From Chloroflexota bacterium (lineage in GTDB: Bacteria > Chloroflexota > Anaerolineae > UBA7937): a stretch of DNA of 14,077 nucleotides. Every line of letters begins with the position of its first letter. The first letter of the stretch is position 1. The stretch lies in the NCBI GenBank assembly GCA_003453555.1, contig DMLA01000202.1, positions 1-14,077 of the forward strand, read 5' to 3'. Below are positions 6,694 through 14,075 of this stretch, piece after piece. The notes beneath the pieces are model-generated. The model saw only the letters and a program-made list of their open reading frames with translations. It did no database searches and was not told where the DNA came from. The position numbers were made by a program, and so were the translations under genes.

Positions 6694-7500
6694 GTGCTTC
6701 AAGCCCTGATCTTAGGAATCGTCCAGGGGGCCACGGAGTTTTTACCCATAAGCAGTTCGGGCCACTTGGTGCTCGTCCCTTGGTTCCTCGGTTGGGAGGA
6801 TCCAGGTTTGGCCTTTGATACTTTTCTTCACCTGGGCACCCTGGTCGCCGTCCTGGGCTATTTTCGGCACGATCTTTGGAGTCTAGCCCTGGCCTGGGCA
6901 GGTAGCCTTAGGGAGCGGAGTTTAGGTGGCCCCCAAGCCCGGGTGGCCTGGCTCATCATCTTGGGCACACTCCCCGCGGTGGCCATGGGGCTCACCTTGG
7001 AGAGTCTCTTCGAACGGCTCTTCGCTAGGCCGGTTTGGGTATCGATCCTTCTTCTGGTGACAGGCCTGCTTCTATTCCTGGGTGAGGGGGTGCGGAAGAG
7101 CGAAAGCCGGATGGAAAGTCTGACCTGGCTCGATGCTCTCCTTGTCGGTTTGGCACAAGGGGTAGCCATCGCCCCGGGGATATCCCGCTCTGGGGCTACC
7201 ATCAGCGCAGGGCTGTGGCGAGGCCTTGGGCGTGAGGAAGCGGCCCGTTTTTCCTTCCTTTTGGCCACCCCCGCCATTTTGGGGGCTAACCTTCTCCAAC
7301 TTTGGGACCTGACTAGACTATCAGGTGCTGGGGAGGTGGCATCCACGCTGCTCTTGGGTTTCCTGGCCGCCGCCGTCAGCGGCTATCTGGCTATCCGTTT
7401 CCTCTTGGGCTTCCTTAAGCGACGCTCCCTTTACCCCTTCTCTCTCTACTGCTGGCTCCTGGGCACGTTCACACTCCTTTTAAGCCTCCTTCGAGGATAA
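6694..7500 (+). CDS. uppP: Undecaprenyl-diphosphatase UppP (BacA)
   Basis: This integral membrane phosphatase converts undecaprenyl diphosphate to the monophosphate, recycling the lipid carrier for peptidoglycan and other envelope polymers; excess confers bacitracin resistance. The 268-residue protein has the family's first motif at residues 11-15 (QGATE) followed by PISSSGHL with His24, and the second motif PGISRSG at 161-167 with Arg165. The remainder is hydrophobic, consistent with about eight membrane segments. GTG 6694, one base after the tgt stop, gives the family N-terminus VLQALILGIVQG; the open frame reaches further upstream but only inside tgt. The ribosome site is just a G-rich stretch, so translation probably depends on coupling to tgt. 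Confidence 0.95.
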   Translation: MLQALILGIVQGATEFLPISSSGHLVLVPWFLGWEDPGLAFDTFLHLGTLVAVLGYFRHDLWSLALAWAGSLRERSLGGPQARVAWLIILGTLPAVAMGLTLESLFERLFARPVWVSILLLVTGLLLFLGEGVRKSESRMESLTWLDALLVGLAQGVAIAPGISRSGATISAGLWRGLGREEAARFSFLLATPAILGANLLQLWDLTRLSGAGEVASTLLLGFLAAAVSGYLAIRFLLGFLKRRSLYPFSLYCWLLGTFTLLLSLLRG

Positions 7501-7501
7501 G

Positions 7502-8344
7502 GTGTTTCCTTCGGCTTCGCTCAGGCGTCGTCTCATCTTACTGGCCGTTTTCGGTTCCTTTTTGAGTGGTTGCCTCCCCGCTATAGAGCCCCACCCCCCG
7601 GTGCATCTCCGACTTGCTGGCTCCACCTCCATGCAACCTCTGATGGAAGCCTTGACCGGGGCTTATGGTTCACGGTACGAATACGTGACCTTCGCCCTGG
7701 AGAGTCGCAACTCCGAACTGGGGTTGGACGCTTTGCACGATGAGGCGATTGATATCGCCTTGGTCTCGCGGGAGATGGGACCTGAGGAGATGGGCGGGCT
7801 TCTGGTCACACTGATAGCCAGGGATGGCATAGCCATCTTGGTCAACGAAGAGAACCCTTTTGGCGCTCTCACCTTGGAAGAGTTAAGGTCGATCTTTGCC
7901 GGGGAGATCTTGTCTTGGGAAGAGGTGGGAGGCCAGGAAAGGGTTCATCTTGACACACCCCGAGGGGATATCCAGGTGGTGAGTCGGGAGGAGGGGTCAG
8001 GGACGAGGAGAGCTTTCGAGGCTTTGGTTATGGAAGGTAAGCCAGTGACCTCCACGGCGGTGGTGATGCCCACAGATGGAGCCGTGGGGGAATATATAGC
8101 CCGAGAGCCCACGGCGATAGGCTACGTCTCTATGGCCGACCTTCCCTCAGGTGTTAAGGCCCTGCGGATCGGTGGGGTGGAGCCTAGCCCGGTTACGGTT
8201 TCTTCCGGAGAATACCCCCTGGTGCGCTCCCTTCTTCTGGTAACCGAAAAGCGACCCCACCAAGAGGTTCAAACCTTCATCGATTTCTGCCTCAGCCCAA
8301 GAGGCCAGGCGATCGTAGAGCGGAAGTATGGAGGGGCAAGATAA
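7502..8344 (+). CDS. PstS-like phosphate-binding lipoprotein
   Basis: A 280-residue extracytoplasmic substrate-binding protein of the PstS/PBP-like family. The N-terminus has basic residues, a hydrophobic stretch and the lipobox LSGC (residues 21-24), so Cys24 should be lipidated and anchor the mature protein outside the membrane. Ligand-binding motifs of phosphate binders are present: GSTSMQPL at 40-47 and SREEGSGTRRAF at 161-172, whose Ser/Arg/Thr residues normally contact phosphate. No pstC, pstA, pstB or phoU follows, so it is an orphan binder. GTG 7502 starts one base after the uppP stop, with GAGG five bases upstream. Phosphate is the most likely ligand, but another oxyanion or a non-transport role is possible. 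It is the last gene of the tgt operon. Confidence 0.85.
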   Translation: MFPSASLRRRLILLAVFGSFLSGCLPAIEPHPPVHLRLAGSTSMQPLMEALTGAYGSRYEYVTFALESRNSELGLDALHDEAIDIALVSREMGPEEMGGLLVTLIARDGIAILVNEENPFGALTLEELRSIFAGEILSWEEVGGQERVHLDTPRGDIQVVSREEGSGTRRAFEALVMEGKPVTSTAVVMPTDGAVGEYIAREPTAIGYVSMADLPSGVKALRIGGVEPSPVTVSSGEYPLVRSLLLVTEKRPHQEVQTFIDFCLSPRGQAIVERKYGGAR

Positions 8345-8420
8345 GGGAGGCCTTGATGGCACCTTCTCCTGTTCAGTAGATATATAATCAGTTGTTGTAG
8401 GAAGCCGCTCTTTTCCGAGA

Positions 8421-8464
8421 GCCCACGAGGGGTTCCCCTATACCGCGGGCTTTGATGATTTTGC
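8421..8464 (+). terminator. Candidate intrinsic terminator of the tgt operon
   Basis: An inner hairpin AGGGG-TT-CCCCT (8428-8439) is embedded in an outer stem GCCCACG/CGCGGGC (8421-8427 with 8444-8450, one mismatch, four unpaired bases ATAC on one side). T-rich TTTGATGATTTT follows. A smaller hairpin GCTCT/AGAGC at 8407-8422 abuts it. The T-tract is interrupted, so efficiency is uncertain. It lies between convergent genes and may also slow minus-strand transcription. The rest of 8345-8475 holds an isolated TATAAT (8383-8388) and nothing else I recognise. Confidence 0.45.
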
Positions 8465-8475
8465 TCTGCCTGGTG

Positions 8476-8874
8476 CTAAGAAGGTGGCCGTTTCTTTTGG
8501 AGTTGGGCCCGGACGCGGGCTTCGAATTCGGTCGCCTCTCTTTCATAAGGGTGCCTCTCCAGGTCGTAGCCTACCTTCAGCCAGTGGCTGAAATACCGCC
8601 AAAGGAACCTGCAAAGACCCTCCCTCCTGTACTGCTCCACATGTTTCAGTTCATGGGCCAGTAGGGCCAGGCCCTGAATAGAGTAGGGGTCATAATATCG
8701 GGGTTTGGTGAAGATGATGAGGTGGCCCAAAGTTATGGCCCTCCGCCTCATGGCGATATAGCGGGGGCAGAAGGGGAGGATAACTGCTCGCGCCCGATCA
8801 ACTACACTGGGGTCGGGGAACCACTCCTTCCACTTGAGGCTCTCTATGGCGTCTTGTGGCAATCGGCAGGGCAA
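8476..8874 (-). CDS. Small HExxH zincin-like protein (DUF4157-like)
   Basis: A 132-residue protein with a zinc-metalloprotease motif HELKH at residues 74-78 (His74, Glu75, His78) and a downstream acidic helix EREATEFEAR (111-120) that would supply the third ligand, the arrangement seen in DUF4157-type domains. There is no signal peptide and no clear second domain; the Trp/Tyr/Arg-rich middle (about 88-110) may pack on membrane or partner. Function unknown. It starts at TTG 8874, three bases after the glycoside hydrolase stop, with GAGGGG upstream, and is the last gene of the five-gene minus-strand operon. Assignment to a metal-binding fold is good; real peptidase activity is not shown. Confidence 0.7.
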   Translation of the reverse strand: MPCRLPQDAIESLKWKEWFPDPSVVDRARAVILPFCPRYIAMRRRAITLGHLIIFTKPRYYDPYSIQGLALLAHELKHVEQYRREGLCRFLWRYFSHWLKVGYDLERHPYEREATEFEARVRAQLQKKRPPS

Positions 8875-8877
8875 CTT

Positions 8878-11028
8878 TCACCCCTCGATGGGAAGCCGGT
8901 ACTCGTTCTGAAACTCCTCCTCGCCATAGCGTAGGGTGAGAACTAGTCTCCTCTCTCCAGGCGAGGGGAAACGCAAGGTCAGGTTTTGCACCAACTTAGC
9001 CTCGCTATCAGCCTCAAGGCGGGATTGGAAGGCTGCGTGGAGGGTCCGAACGCCTTGGATGTTAAAGACCTCGGCTATGACCTCTACCTGATCATAGTTG
9101 TTTTGGCTATCGTTGACGATATAGATGGGAGCGGCGATCCCCTCCCCGACCTTAAAGATGTCCTTCTCGAGCAGAGTGAAAACATACTGAGGGTGGAAGG
9201 CATGCTTTAGAGCGTAGTAAGATCTTTTGGGAACCCGCCAGTAGTCGATGACCGACCATTGGATGGCCGGGTTAGGGTCCAAAAGGAGAAAGGCGAGTAC
9301 GCCGCCCGTGGGGCGGTACTTATGGAAACGGAGCCTGTCGATGAAAAAACGGTTGACCTGGGTTTGGTAATCTTGGCTAGCCTCGATGAGTTGGGGGAGG
9401 TCTTCACAGGCCTCCACATCTATCCAATGTTGCATATTGCCCCATTGTAGGCTATGTCGTTCTTCTAGGTGGCGCCAATCGAACCTCTCCAGTTCAGGAT
9501 CGATGAATTTGATGCTACTCTCATAGTTGGGGAAGGACTGGGCTCCGAACTCGGTGACGAAGCGGATATTCTTGGGGGAGCGGCGACGGAAGTTGTCGAA
9601 AGCGCGCAGGGGCCCGGAAGCGGGATACCAGCCATGGTAGTGGTGGCCATCGGTACCACCTCTCCATAGACCAAGGGCCCACTCGCCCGAAGAGCGCACC
9701 ACGAAGCGGGTGGGGTCCAGCCTTTTTGCCTGCCGTTTGAGGCGGCTGTCCATCATCTCCCGGTTCCAGGAGTAAACAAAGAGGGACCAGAGCATCCGCA
9801 GGAAGTTCCAGCGCAAGAACGTTCGGCGACCGGCTAGGGCCTCCGTAGTCTCGGCGATCCAGAGGGGCTCGTTGTGCATGCACCAAATGACGATGGAGGG
9901 GTGGTTGAAGAGGAGGCCGATCATCTTTTCCACCTGGCGTAACGCCTGGGGGAGGACCTCTTTGCGGTAATGCCATTGGAGGGGGAGATCTTGCCACAGG
10001 AGGATCCCTGCCTCGTCGGCTGCTTCGTAGAAGGCGGGGTGCTCCACATGGGCGTGAACCCTCAACATGTTCATATGGGCGTCCTTAGCCAGTTGTAGGT
10101 CCCTCTGGTAGATCTCGTAGGTCATATGGGCCAGGCGGGTGCCCCCAGGAGGGTAGTTGTTCCCCTTCAAGAAAAGCCGTTTTCCATTGAGATAGGCTAT
10201 CCAGTCTCGCATCTCGAAGGTACGGAGCCCAAAGTTGAATCCTTCTTCATCCGACCGGGTTGTTCGACCGGTGATCACTTCCACCGTCACTCGGTAGAGG
10301 TTGGGGTGGCCCAAGTCATGGGTCCACCAGGGGCGAGGGTTGGCTATCTCTAAGGTCGTCTCCCACTCGTTTTCGCCTTCAGCCAACTCTAATTCCTTTT
10401 CCCAGGCTTGAGACTGGCCGGGGAAGTTATGGGGGGTGAAAGTCATCCGAACCTTGGCGGAGAGCGGTTGGGCGGCGTCAAGGAGGAGGCGAGCGGAGAC
10501 CAGAGCGGATTTCTGGGAAAGCTCTATCATCTGAAAGCGCCGTCCCTTGAGATAGACCGCCCCCGACTCCAGGATTTCAACCGGGAGCCATATGCCTCCC
10601 GGGTTGCTCATCGGATCCAGGCAATCCCAATGGGAGAAGACGCCGGTGATCATCCGCTTTTCGGTCTTCTTCTCCTCGTTTGGGCAGTCCACCTCCACTA
10701 GCAAGGTGTTCTCCTTACGCAGGAGGTGGGTTATCTCGTACTCCTGAGGGAAGAAGTAGCCTTCGTTCTCTCCCAAGAGATGACCGTTGAGATAGACGGT
10801 GGACCAATAGAAGATGCCGCTGAGGCGCAAGCGATACCTCTTCCGCCTTCGCTTCTGGAAGGGAAACTCTTTTTTGTACACCACCTTGCCGGCATACGAT
10901 TCGAGTTCCGGGTGCTCCTGCCAGTGGCTGGGAACCTCCATCGAAAGCCACCCTTCTTTAGGGTAGTCTTCTTTGAACTCTTCCACAGGCAGGAGTTGCC
11001 AGGTGCCGTTCAATGAGATCTTCTCCAT
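8878..11028 (-). CDS. Glycoside hydrolase family 2 (beta-mannosidase/beta-glycosidase-like)
   Basis: A 716-residue GH2 enzyme. Order: jelly-roll sugar-binding domain (about 1-165, with VYLNGHLLGENEG at 78-90), immunoglobulin-like domain (about 170-275), then the TIM barrel opened by LNGKRLFLKGNNYPP (280-294). The acid/base is Glu387 in MHNEP and the nucleophile Glu493 in TEFGAQSFPNY. GH2 retaining enzymes release beta-linked galactose, mannose, glucuronate or glucosamine; the TEFGxQSFP context resembles beta-mannosidase and exo-glucosaminidase members most, but substrate is unproven. No signal peptide, so cytoplasmic and probably acting on imported oligosaccharides. ATG 11028 has AGGA nine bases upstream; TTG 11034 overlaps the previous stop and is the alternative, adding two residues. 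Fourth gene of the operon. Confidence 0.88.
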   Translation of the reverse strand: MEKISLNGTWQLLPVEEFKEDYPKEGWLSMEVPSHWQEHPELESYAGKVVYKKEFPFQKRRRKRYRLRLSGIFYWSTVYLNGHLLGENEGYFFPQEYEITHLLRKENTLLVEVDCPNEEKKTEKRMITGVFSHWDCLDPMSNPGGIWLPVEILESGAVYLKGRRFQMIELSQKSALVSARLLLDAAQPLSAKVRMTFTPHNFPGQSQAWEKELELAEGENEWETTLEIANPRPWWTHDLGHPNLYRVTVEVITGRTTRSDEEGFNFGLRTFEMRDWIAYLNGKRLFLKGNNYPPGGTRLAHMTYEIYQRDLQLAKDAHMNMLRVHAHVEHPAFYEAADEAGILLWQDLPLQWHYRKEVLPQALRQVEKMIGLLFNHPSIVIWCMHNEPLWIAETTEALAGRRTFLRWNFLRMLWSLFVYSWNREMMDSRLKRQAKRLDPTRFVVRSSGEWALGLWRGGTDGHHYHGWYPASGPLRAFDNFRRRSPKNIRFVTEFGAQSFPNYESSIKFIDPELERFDWRHLEERHSLQWGNMQHWIDVEACEDLPQLIEASQDYQTQVNRFFIDRLRFHKYRPTGGVLAFLLLDPNPAIQWSVIDYWRVPKRSYYALKHAFHPQYVFTLLEKDIFKVGEGIAAPIYIVNDSQNNYDQVEVIAEVFNIQGVRTLHAAFQSRLEADSEAKLVQNLTLRFPSPGERRLVLTLRYGEEEFQNEYRLPIEG

Positions 11029-11030
11029 AG

Positions 11031-11792
11031 TCAACTGTCCTTTTCGATGGGCGGGTTAGTGCTGACCCTTTGACCGTAGGGACAGATAGCGACGCATATC
11101 CCACAGACGGTCTCATCTGCCCCCACTCGTTCTTTGAGCAGCCGCTTGGCCTCCCTTCGACACGCGTGAGCCTCGAGGAGTTCCTCTCGGGCCATACCCG
11201 CTCGCCACTCTCGGCCCTTTATCGCTCCGGCAGGGCAAGCCTCAACGCAGAGACGGCAACCTCTACATCGCCCTTCAAGGATAGGCTGGCCGGTGGGAAA
11301 GGGCAAATCGGTGAAGACGGTGACCAGCCGGACGGCGGGGCCGAAGTCGGGGGTGATCAAGAGCCCGCTCTTGCCTATGAACCCCAGTCCGGCACGGGTG
11401 GCTGCTGTCTTGTGTTGAAAGGCTGCCCTTAGGGTTCGCTCGTACTCTGACTCTTGGTCGCTATCCCCAATGGTGGCCGGGAAGGCCTCAGCCCCATAGC
11501 CAGCCCTAAGGAGGAGTTGGGCTGTTCTCCGGGCGATCTCGTTGAGTGTCGAGTTGGCTCGCAAGTACTCCTTGTAATATTCTGGTGTAGGACCATTCTT
11601 CACCCCTTTCAGGATGGCCGGGTCTAGAGCCAGGGCGATGGAGATAGCCCGGGGCCAAGGGGCGAACTCTCTTATGTCTGCGAAGCCCACCAGCGAGGCT
11701 CCGAGACTGGCGATCTCTTTCAAAAGAGAACCCGTCATCTCCTTAGAAGGGCCCTTCTCTTCGCCTTGGAGCCACCTATTCAGGAGATGCAT
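11031..11792 (-). CDS. COG1600 (QueG-like) iron-sulfur protein with two 4Fe-4S clusters
   Basis: A 253-residue soluble protein related to epoxyqueuosine reductase QueG. The family segment HKTAATRAGLGFIGK (127-141) is followed by a ferredoxin-like region with Cys176, 179, 182 and 186 (CxxCxxCxxxCP) and a second set Cys211, 230, 233 and 237 ending CGICVAICPYG, enough for two 4Fe-4S clusters. True QueG (about 350-380 residues) has an aspartate in the DSAPVLER segment at this junction acting as proton donor; here it is replaced by HKTA, and the C-terminal HEAT-type extension is missing. It is therefore a QueG paralogue of unknown substrate, perhaps cobalamin-using. ATG 11792, four bases after the asparaginase stop, is preferred over TTG 11813, which lies inside that gene. 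Confidence 0.82.
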   Translation of the reverse strand: MHLLNRWLQGEEKGPSKEMTGSLLKEIASLGASLVGFADIREFAPWPRAISIALALDPAILKGVKNGPTPEYYKEYLRANSTLNEIARRTAQLLLRAGYGAEAFPATIGDSDQESEYERTLRAAFQHKTAATRAGLGFIGKSGLLITPDFGPAVRLVTVFTDLPFPTGQPILEGRCRGCRLCVEACPAGAIKGREWRAGMAREELLEAHACRREAKRLLKERVGADETVCGICVAICPYGQRVSTNPPIEKDS

Positions 11793-11796
11793 AGTT

Positions 11797-12837
11797 TCAC
11801 TCTGGGGGTTCAAGTCTGAATCTGGCTCTGATCTCTCCCACTACCCGGTCATCTAGGTTCTTCACCGGGGGGCGATAGTAGATGCCGAGCCTCTCTAGAT
11901 TCTCTCGGTTCAAAAACCCTAGTTGGTATAACGTCTCCATGACCACCGGGTTTCTACCGCGGGGGGAGCCGTCCTCCATCTTTATGGCTATTCCCCAACC
12001 TCCCTCCTCTCGGGAGATGCCCAGGGCGAAGAAGCCTTCTGCGCCGGGCTTAGCCACAAACATGTTAGGCTTGAGACGCATCAGTTCCGTCTCCAGCCTG
12101 CCACTTGAGCCTCCTACCATCTCCGGGTAGGAACGCATCGCTTGCACCACTCGGCGACACGCCTCTCGTCTCAAAGGAGGAAAGTCACGAGGATCCACCA
12201 GTCGGGCGTAGGCTAGAGCAGCCCTCCGCATGGGAAGGGCAAAGGTGGGAACGCCGCAGCCATCAACGGCTATGGTAACCGTTTGGGGCTCCATCCCCGC
12301 AAAGTCGGCTATGCTTTGCAAGATAGTCTGTTGTACGGGGTGTCCAGGCCTCTCATAATCTTCGATAGAATGGCCTTTATGCAAGGCCAAGGCTAACATG
12401 CCTGCGTGCTTGCCGGAGCAGTTGTTATGGAGAACTGAGGGCTCCTCTTTTGTCTCTCGCAACCGTTGAGACGCTGCGCTGTCGAAGGGGTAGTGGATGC
12501 CACAGTGCAACGCTTCTTCGCTCAGCCCGATCTTGGCCAGGATACTAGACACCGCTTGGAGGTGGATCTCCTCGCCGTTGTGGGAGCCGGCCATGACCGC
12601 CAACTCCCGGTCGGTGAAGCCGAACCGCGCAGCAGCGCCGCTCTCCAGGAGAGGGATAAGTTGCAACGGCTTGGCTGCTGAACGGAGAAAGGCGACGAAC
12701 TCGCTGTTGCCGATGCCTTTCACCACTCGCCCGCTAGCGTCCGTGCCCACGACCACTCCGCGGTGAAGGGATTCGACCTCCTCTCCCCTCGTCACCTCCA
12801 CTAAGGGGGGTCCTGCGCTGATCCCTATCTTATCCAT
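11797..12837 (-). CDS. L-asparaginase, class 3 (Rhizobium etli asparaginase II type)
   Basis: A 346-residue cytoplasmic enzyme of the PF06089 family, converting L-asparagine to aspartate and ammonia. It is unrelated to the classical AnsA/AnsB fold. Residues described for the R. etli enzyme are recognisable: RSAAKP gives the Ser53/Lys56 pair, GSHNGEE gives Ser85, Lys263 lies in VAKPGAEGFF, and the metal-site residues Cys140/Lys143 (NCSGKHAGM) and Cys194 (DGCGVP) are present. It should therefore be active. ATG 12837 has GGAGAG six bases ahead, and its first 8 bases overlap the end of the MFS gene (ATGGATAA). Second gene of the operon, and natural partner of a transporter importing an amide substrate, though MFS specificity is unknown. 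Confidence 0.93.
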   Translation of the reverse strand: MDKIGISAGPPLVEVTRGEEVESLHRGVVVGTDASGRVVKGIGNSEFVAFLRSAAKPLQLIPLLESGAAARFGFTDRELAVMAGSHNGEEIHLQAVSSILAKIGLSEEALHCGIHYPFDSAASQRLRETKEEPSVLHNNCSGKHAGMLALALHKGHSIEDYERPGHPVQQTILQSIADFAGMEPQTVTIAVDGCGVPTFALPMRRAALAYARLVDPRDFPPLRREACRRVVQAMRSYPEMVGGSSGRLETELMRLKPNMFVAKPGAEGFFALGISREEGGWGIAIKMEDGSPRGRNPVVMETLYQLGFLNRENLERLGIYYRPPVKNLDDRVVGEIRARFRLEPPE

Positions 12838-13981
12838 TCTCTCTCCTTGGAAGGCCGAGACAGAAGAGCGCGGCTACCAGAGGGAGGAGGACTAAGAGTT
12901 CGAGGCTTCTGAGAAGGCCGAACCGGTCAGCCAGAAAGCCGGTGACGGCTGCGCCGATGCCTCCAGCCGTGAACTGTCCTCCCAAGGCGAACCCCGAAGC
13001 CATGGCCGCGCTACCGGAGAGGAGGTTTTGGGCCGTGAAGGTGACGACCGGGATCAGACCTCCTAGGAAGATCCCCAGAGGAATAACTAGGAGGTGGGGC
13101 CACGCTCCCGGGGCGTACAAGAAAAGGTAAATTATGGGGCTAGAGAGGATGAGGGAGAAAGCGAGAACCCTTCGTGGTCCAAATCGATCAGCCAGGAAGG
13201 CGTTCAGAACCCCTCCAAAGGCACTGGATATGAGTAACAGGAAAAGTACCTGACTGGCCAAGGAAAGAGTGTAGCCCCGGCTTTGATAGAGGAGGGGTAA
13301 GTAGGTGGAAAGGCTCATAGCAGCCCAAGGGCGGAGGAGAACTATCATGGCTACAGAGACCACCGCTAGCCAGGGGGTAGGGCCTTTCTTTATCGGATTC
13401 CTGCTTTGCAAAAATGCTTTTCTCTCTCCTCTTTCCACGGGGTGTTGGACTAAGAGGAAGGGAAGAACTATCAGCGCTGGCAGAAGGAGCAGGATAGCGC
13501 CTCTCAACCCTAAGTTGCTAAAGACGACGCCTCCCATCAAAGGCCCTAGAGCGTACCCGATGCTCCCTCCGAAGGAGAAGAGGGCCAGGCTGGTCGCCCT
13601 CCGTTCTCCGCTGATCACCGAGGCCTGGGCGGTCCCTTGGGGGTGGAAGGCGGCGGACCCTAAAGCGGCTAAAAGGATATAACCCAAGAGGATAGGATAG
13701 CTCCAAGCGTAGGCGGCTGAAACTATGAAGGCCGCGGTCCAGATGACGCCCAAGGGCCCCAGTATTCGGGGTGTGAATCGATCGGCCAGGTAGCCGAAGA
13801 GAGGCTGGGTGAGAGATGAGCCCACTAGGGAGGCTGTGGCTACCAACCCCGCTTGAGTGTAGGTGAGATGGAGGGAAGCCATCAGGAAGGGGAGCATTAT
13901 CGGTAGTATGCTGGGGTATAGATCAAGGGTCAGATGGGCCAAAGAGAGGCTCAAGAGGGATCGGTTACGGAATAGGGACAT
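12830..13981 (-). CDS. MFS transporter, fosmidomycin-resistance (Fsr)-like
   Basis: A 383-residue inner-membrane protein with about twelve hydrophobic segments, typical of the major facilitator superfamily. The start LAHLTLDLYPSILPIMLPFL followed by LTYTQAGLV and TQPLFGYLADRF resembles the Fsr/fosmidomycin-resistance branch, and the motif-A loop GYLADRF (63-69) recurs in the second half as AFLADRFGPRR and again as GFLADRFG near the end. The FHPQGTAQAS segment is also Fsr-like. Fsr exports fosmidomycin, but many relatives have unknown substrates, and the operon suggests handling of an asparagine- or sugar-containing compound. ATG 13981 has AAAGGAGA about 11 bases upstream, somewhat far. It is the first gene of the five-gene operon and follows a clear promoter. 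Confidence 0.88.
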   Translation of the reverse strand: MSLFRNRSLLSLSLAHLTLDLYPSILPIMLPFLMASLHLTYTQAGLVATASLVGSSLTQPLFGYLADRFTPRILGPLGVIWTAAFIVSAAYAWSYPILLGYILLAALGSAAFHPQGTAQASVISGERRATSLALFSFGGSIGYALGPLMGGVVFSNLGLRGAILLLLPALIVLPFLLVQHPVERGERKAFLQSRNPIKKGPTPWLAVVSVAMIVLLRPWAAMSLSTYLPLLYQSRGYTLSLASQVLFLLLISSAFGGVLNAFLADRFGPRRVLAFSLILSSPIIYLFLYAPGAWPHLLVIPLGIFLGGLIPVVTFTAQNLLSGSAAMASGFALGGQFTAGGIGAAVTGFLADRFGLLRSLELLVLLPLVAALFCLGLPRRENG

Positions 13982-14016
13982 ATCGGAAAGATCTCCTTTC
14001 GACCTCGCGGGCTCTA

Positions 14017-14036
14017 CCTAGCGACGCTTCTCTAGG
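14017..14036. promoter_or_regulatory. CCTAG-N10-CTAGG inverted repeat just downstream of the MFS promoter
   Basis: Perfect 5-base arms separated by ten bases, covering about +4 to +24 of the predicted minus-strand transcript. An overlapping alternative hairpin, CGCT/AGCG (14025-14040), sits at the very 5' end of the RNA; the two cannot form together. The position fits a repressor operator or a leader structure. Confidence 0.3.
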
Positions 14037-14046
14037 AGCGGAGACA

Positions 14047-14075
14047 AAGATACCGTGGATGAGGGTAGTTGTCAA
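14047..14075 (-). promoter_or_regulatory. Sigma-70 promoter of the MFS-asparaginase-FeS-GH2-zincin operon
   Basis: On the minus strand TTGACA (14075-14070) and TATCTT (14052-14047) are separated by 17 bases: a perfect -35 and a -10 with two mismatches. Predicted start is near 14040, giving a leader of about 59 bases before ATG 13981. Confidence 0.72.

Noticed and set aside
6858..7346. Long minus-strand open frame inside uppP
   Set aside because: Composition is Arg/Ser/Pro-rich as expected for the complement of a membrane-protein gene; no recognisable domain.
8395..8464. tRNA-like GGGGTTCC element
   Set aside because: No acceptor stem, anticodon arm or proper T-loop; the GGGGTTCCCC is the tip of the terminator hairpin.
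9521..9997. Open frame on the minus strand, shifted within the GH2 gene
   Set aside because: Same-strand out-of-frame reading of the GH2 barrel; Pro/Arg-rich with no motif, while the GH2 frame is continuous.
11031..11792. Calling this gene queG because of the nearby tgt
   Set aside because: Too short, different operon and strand, and the segment with the proton-donor aspartate is replaced.
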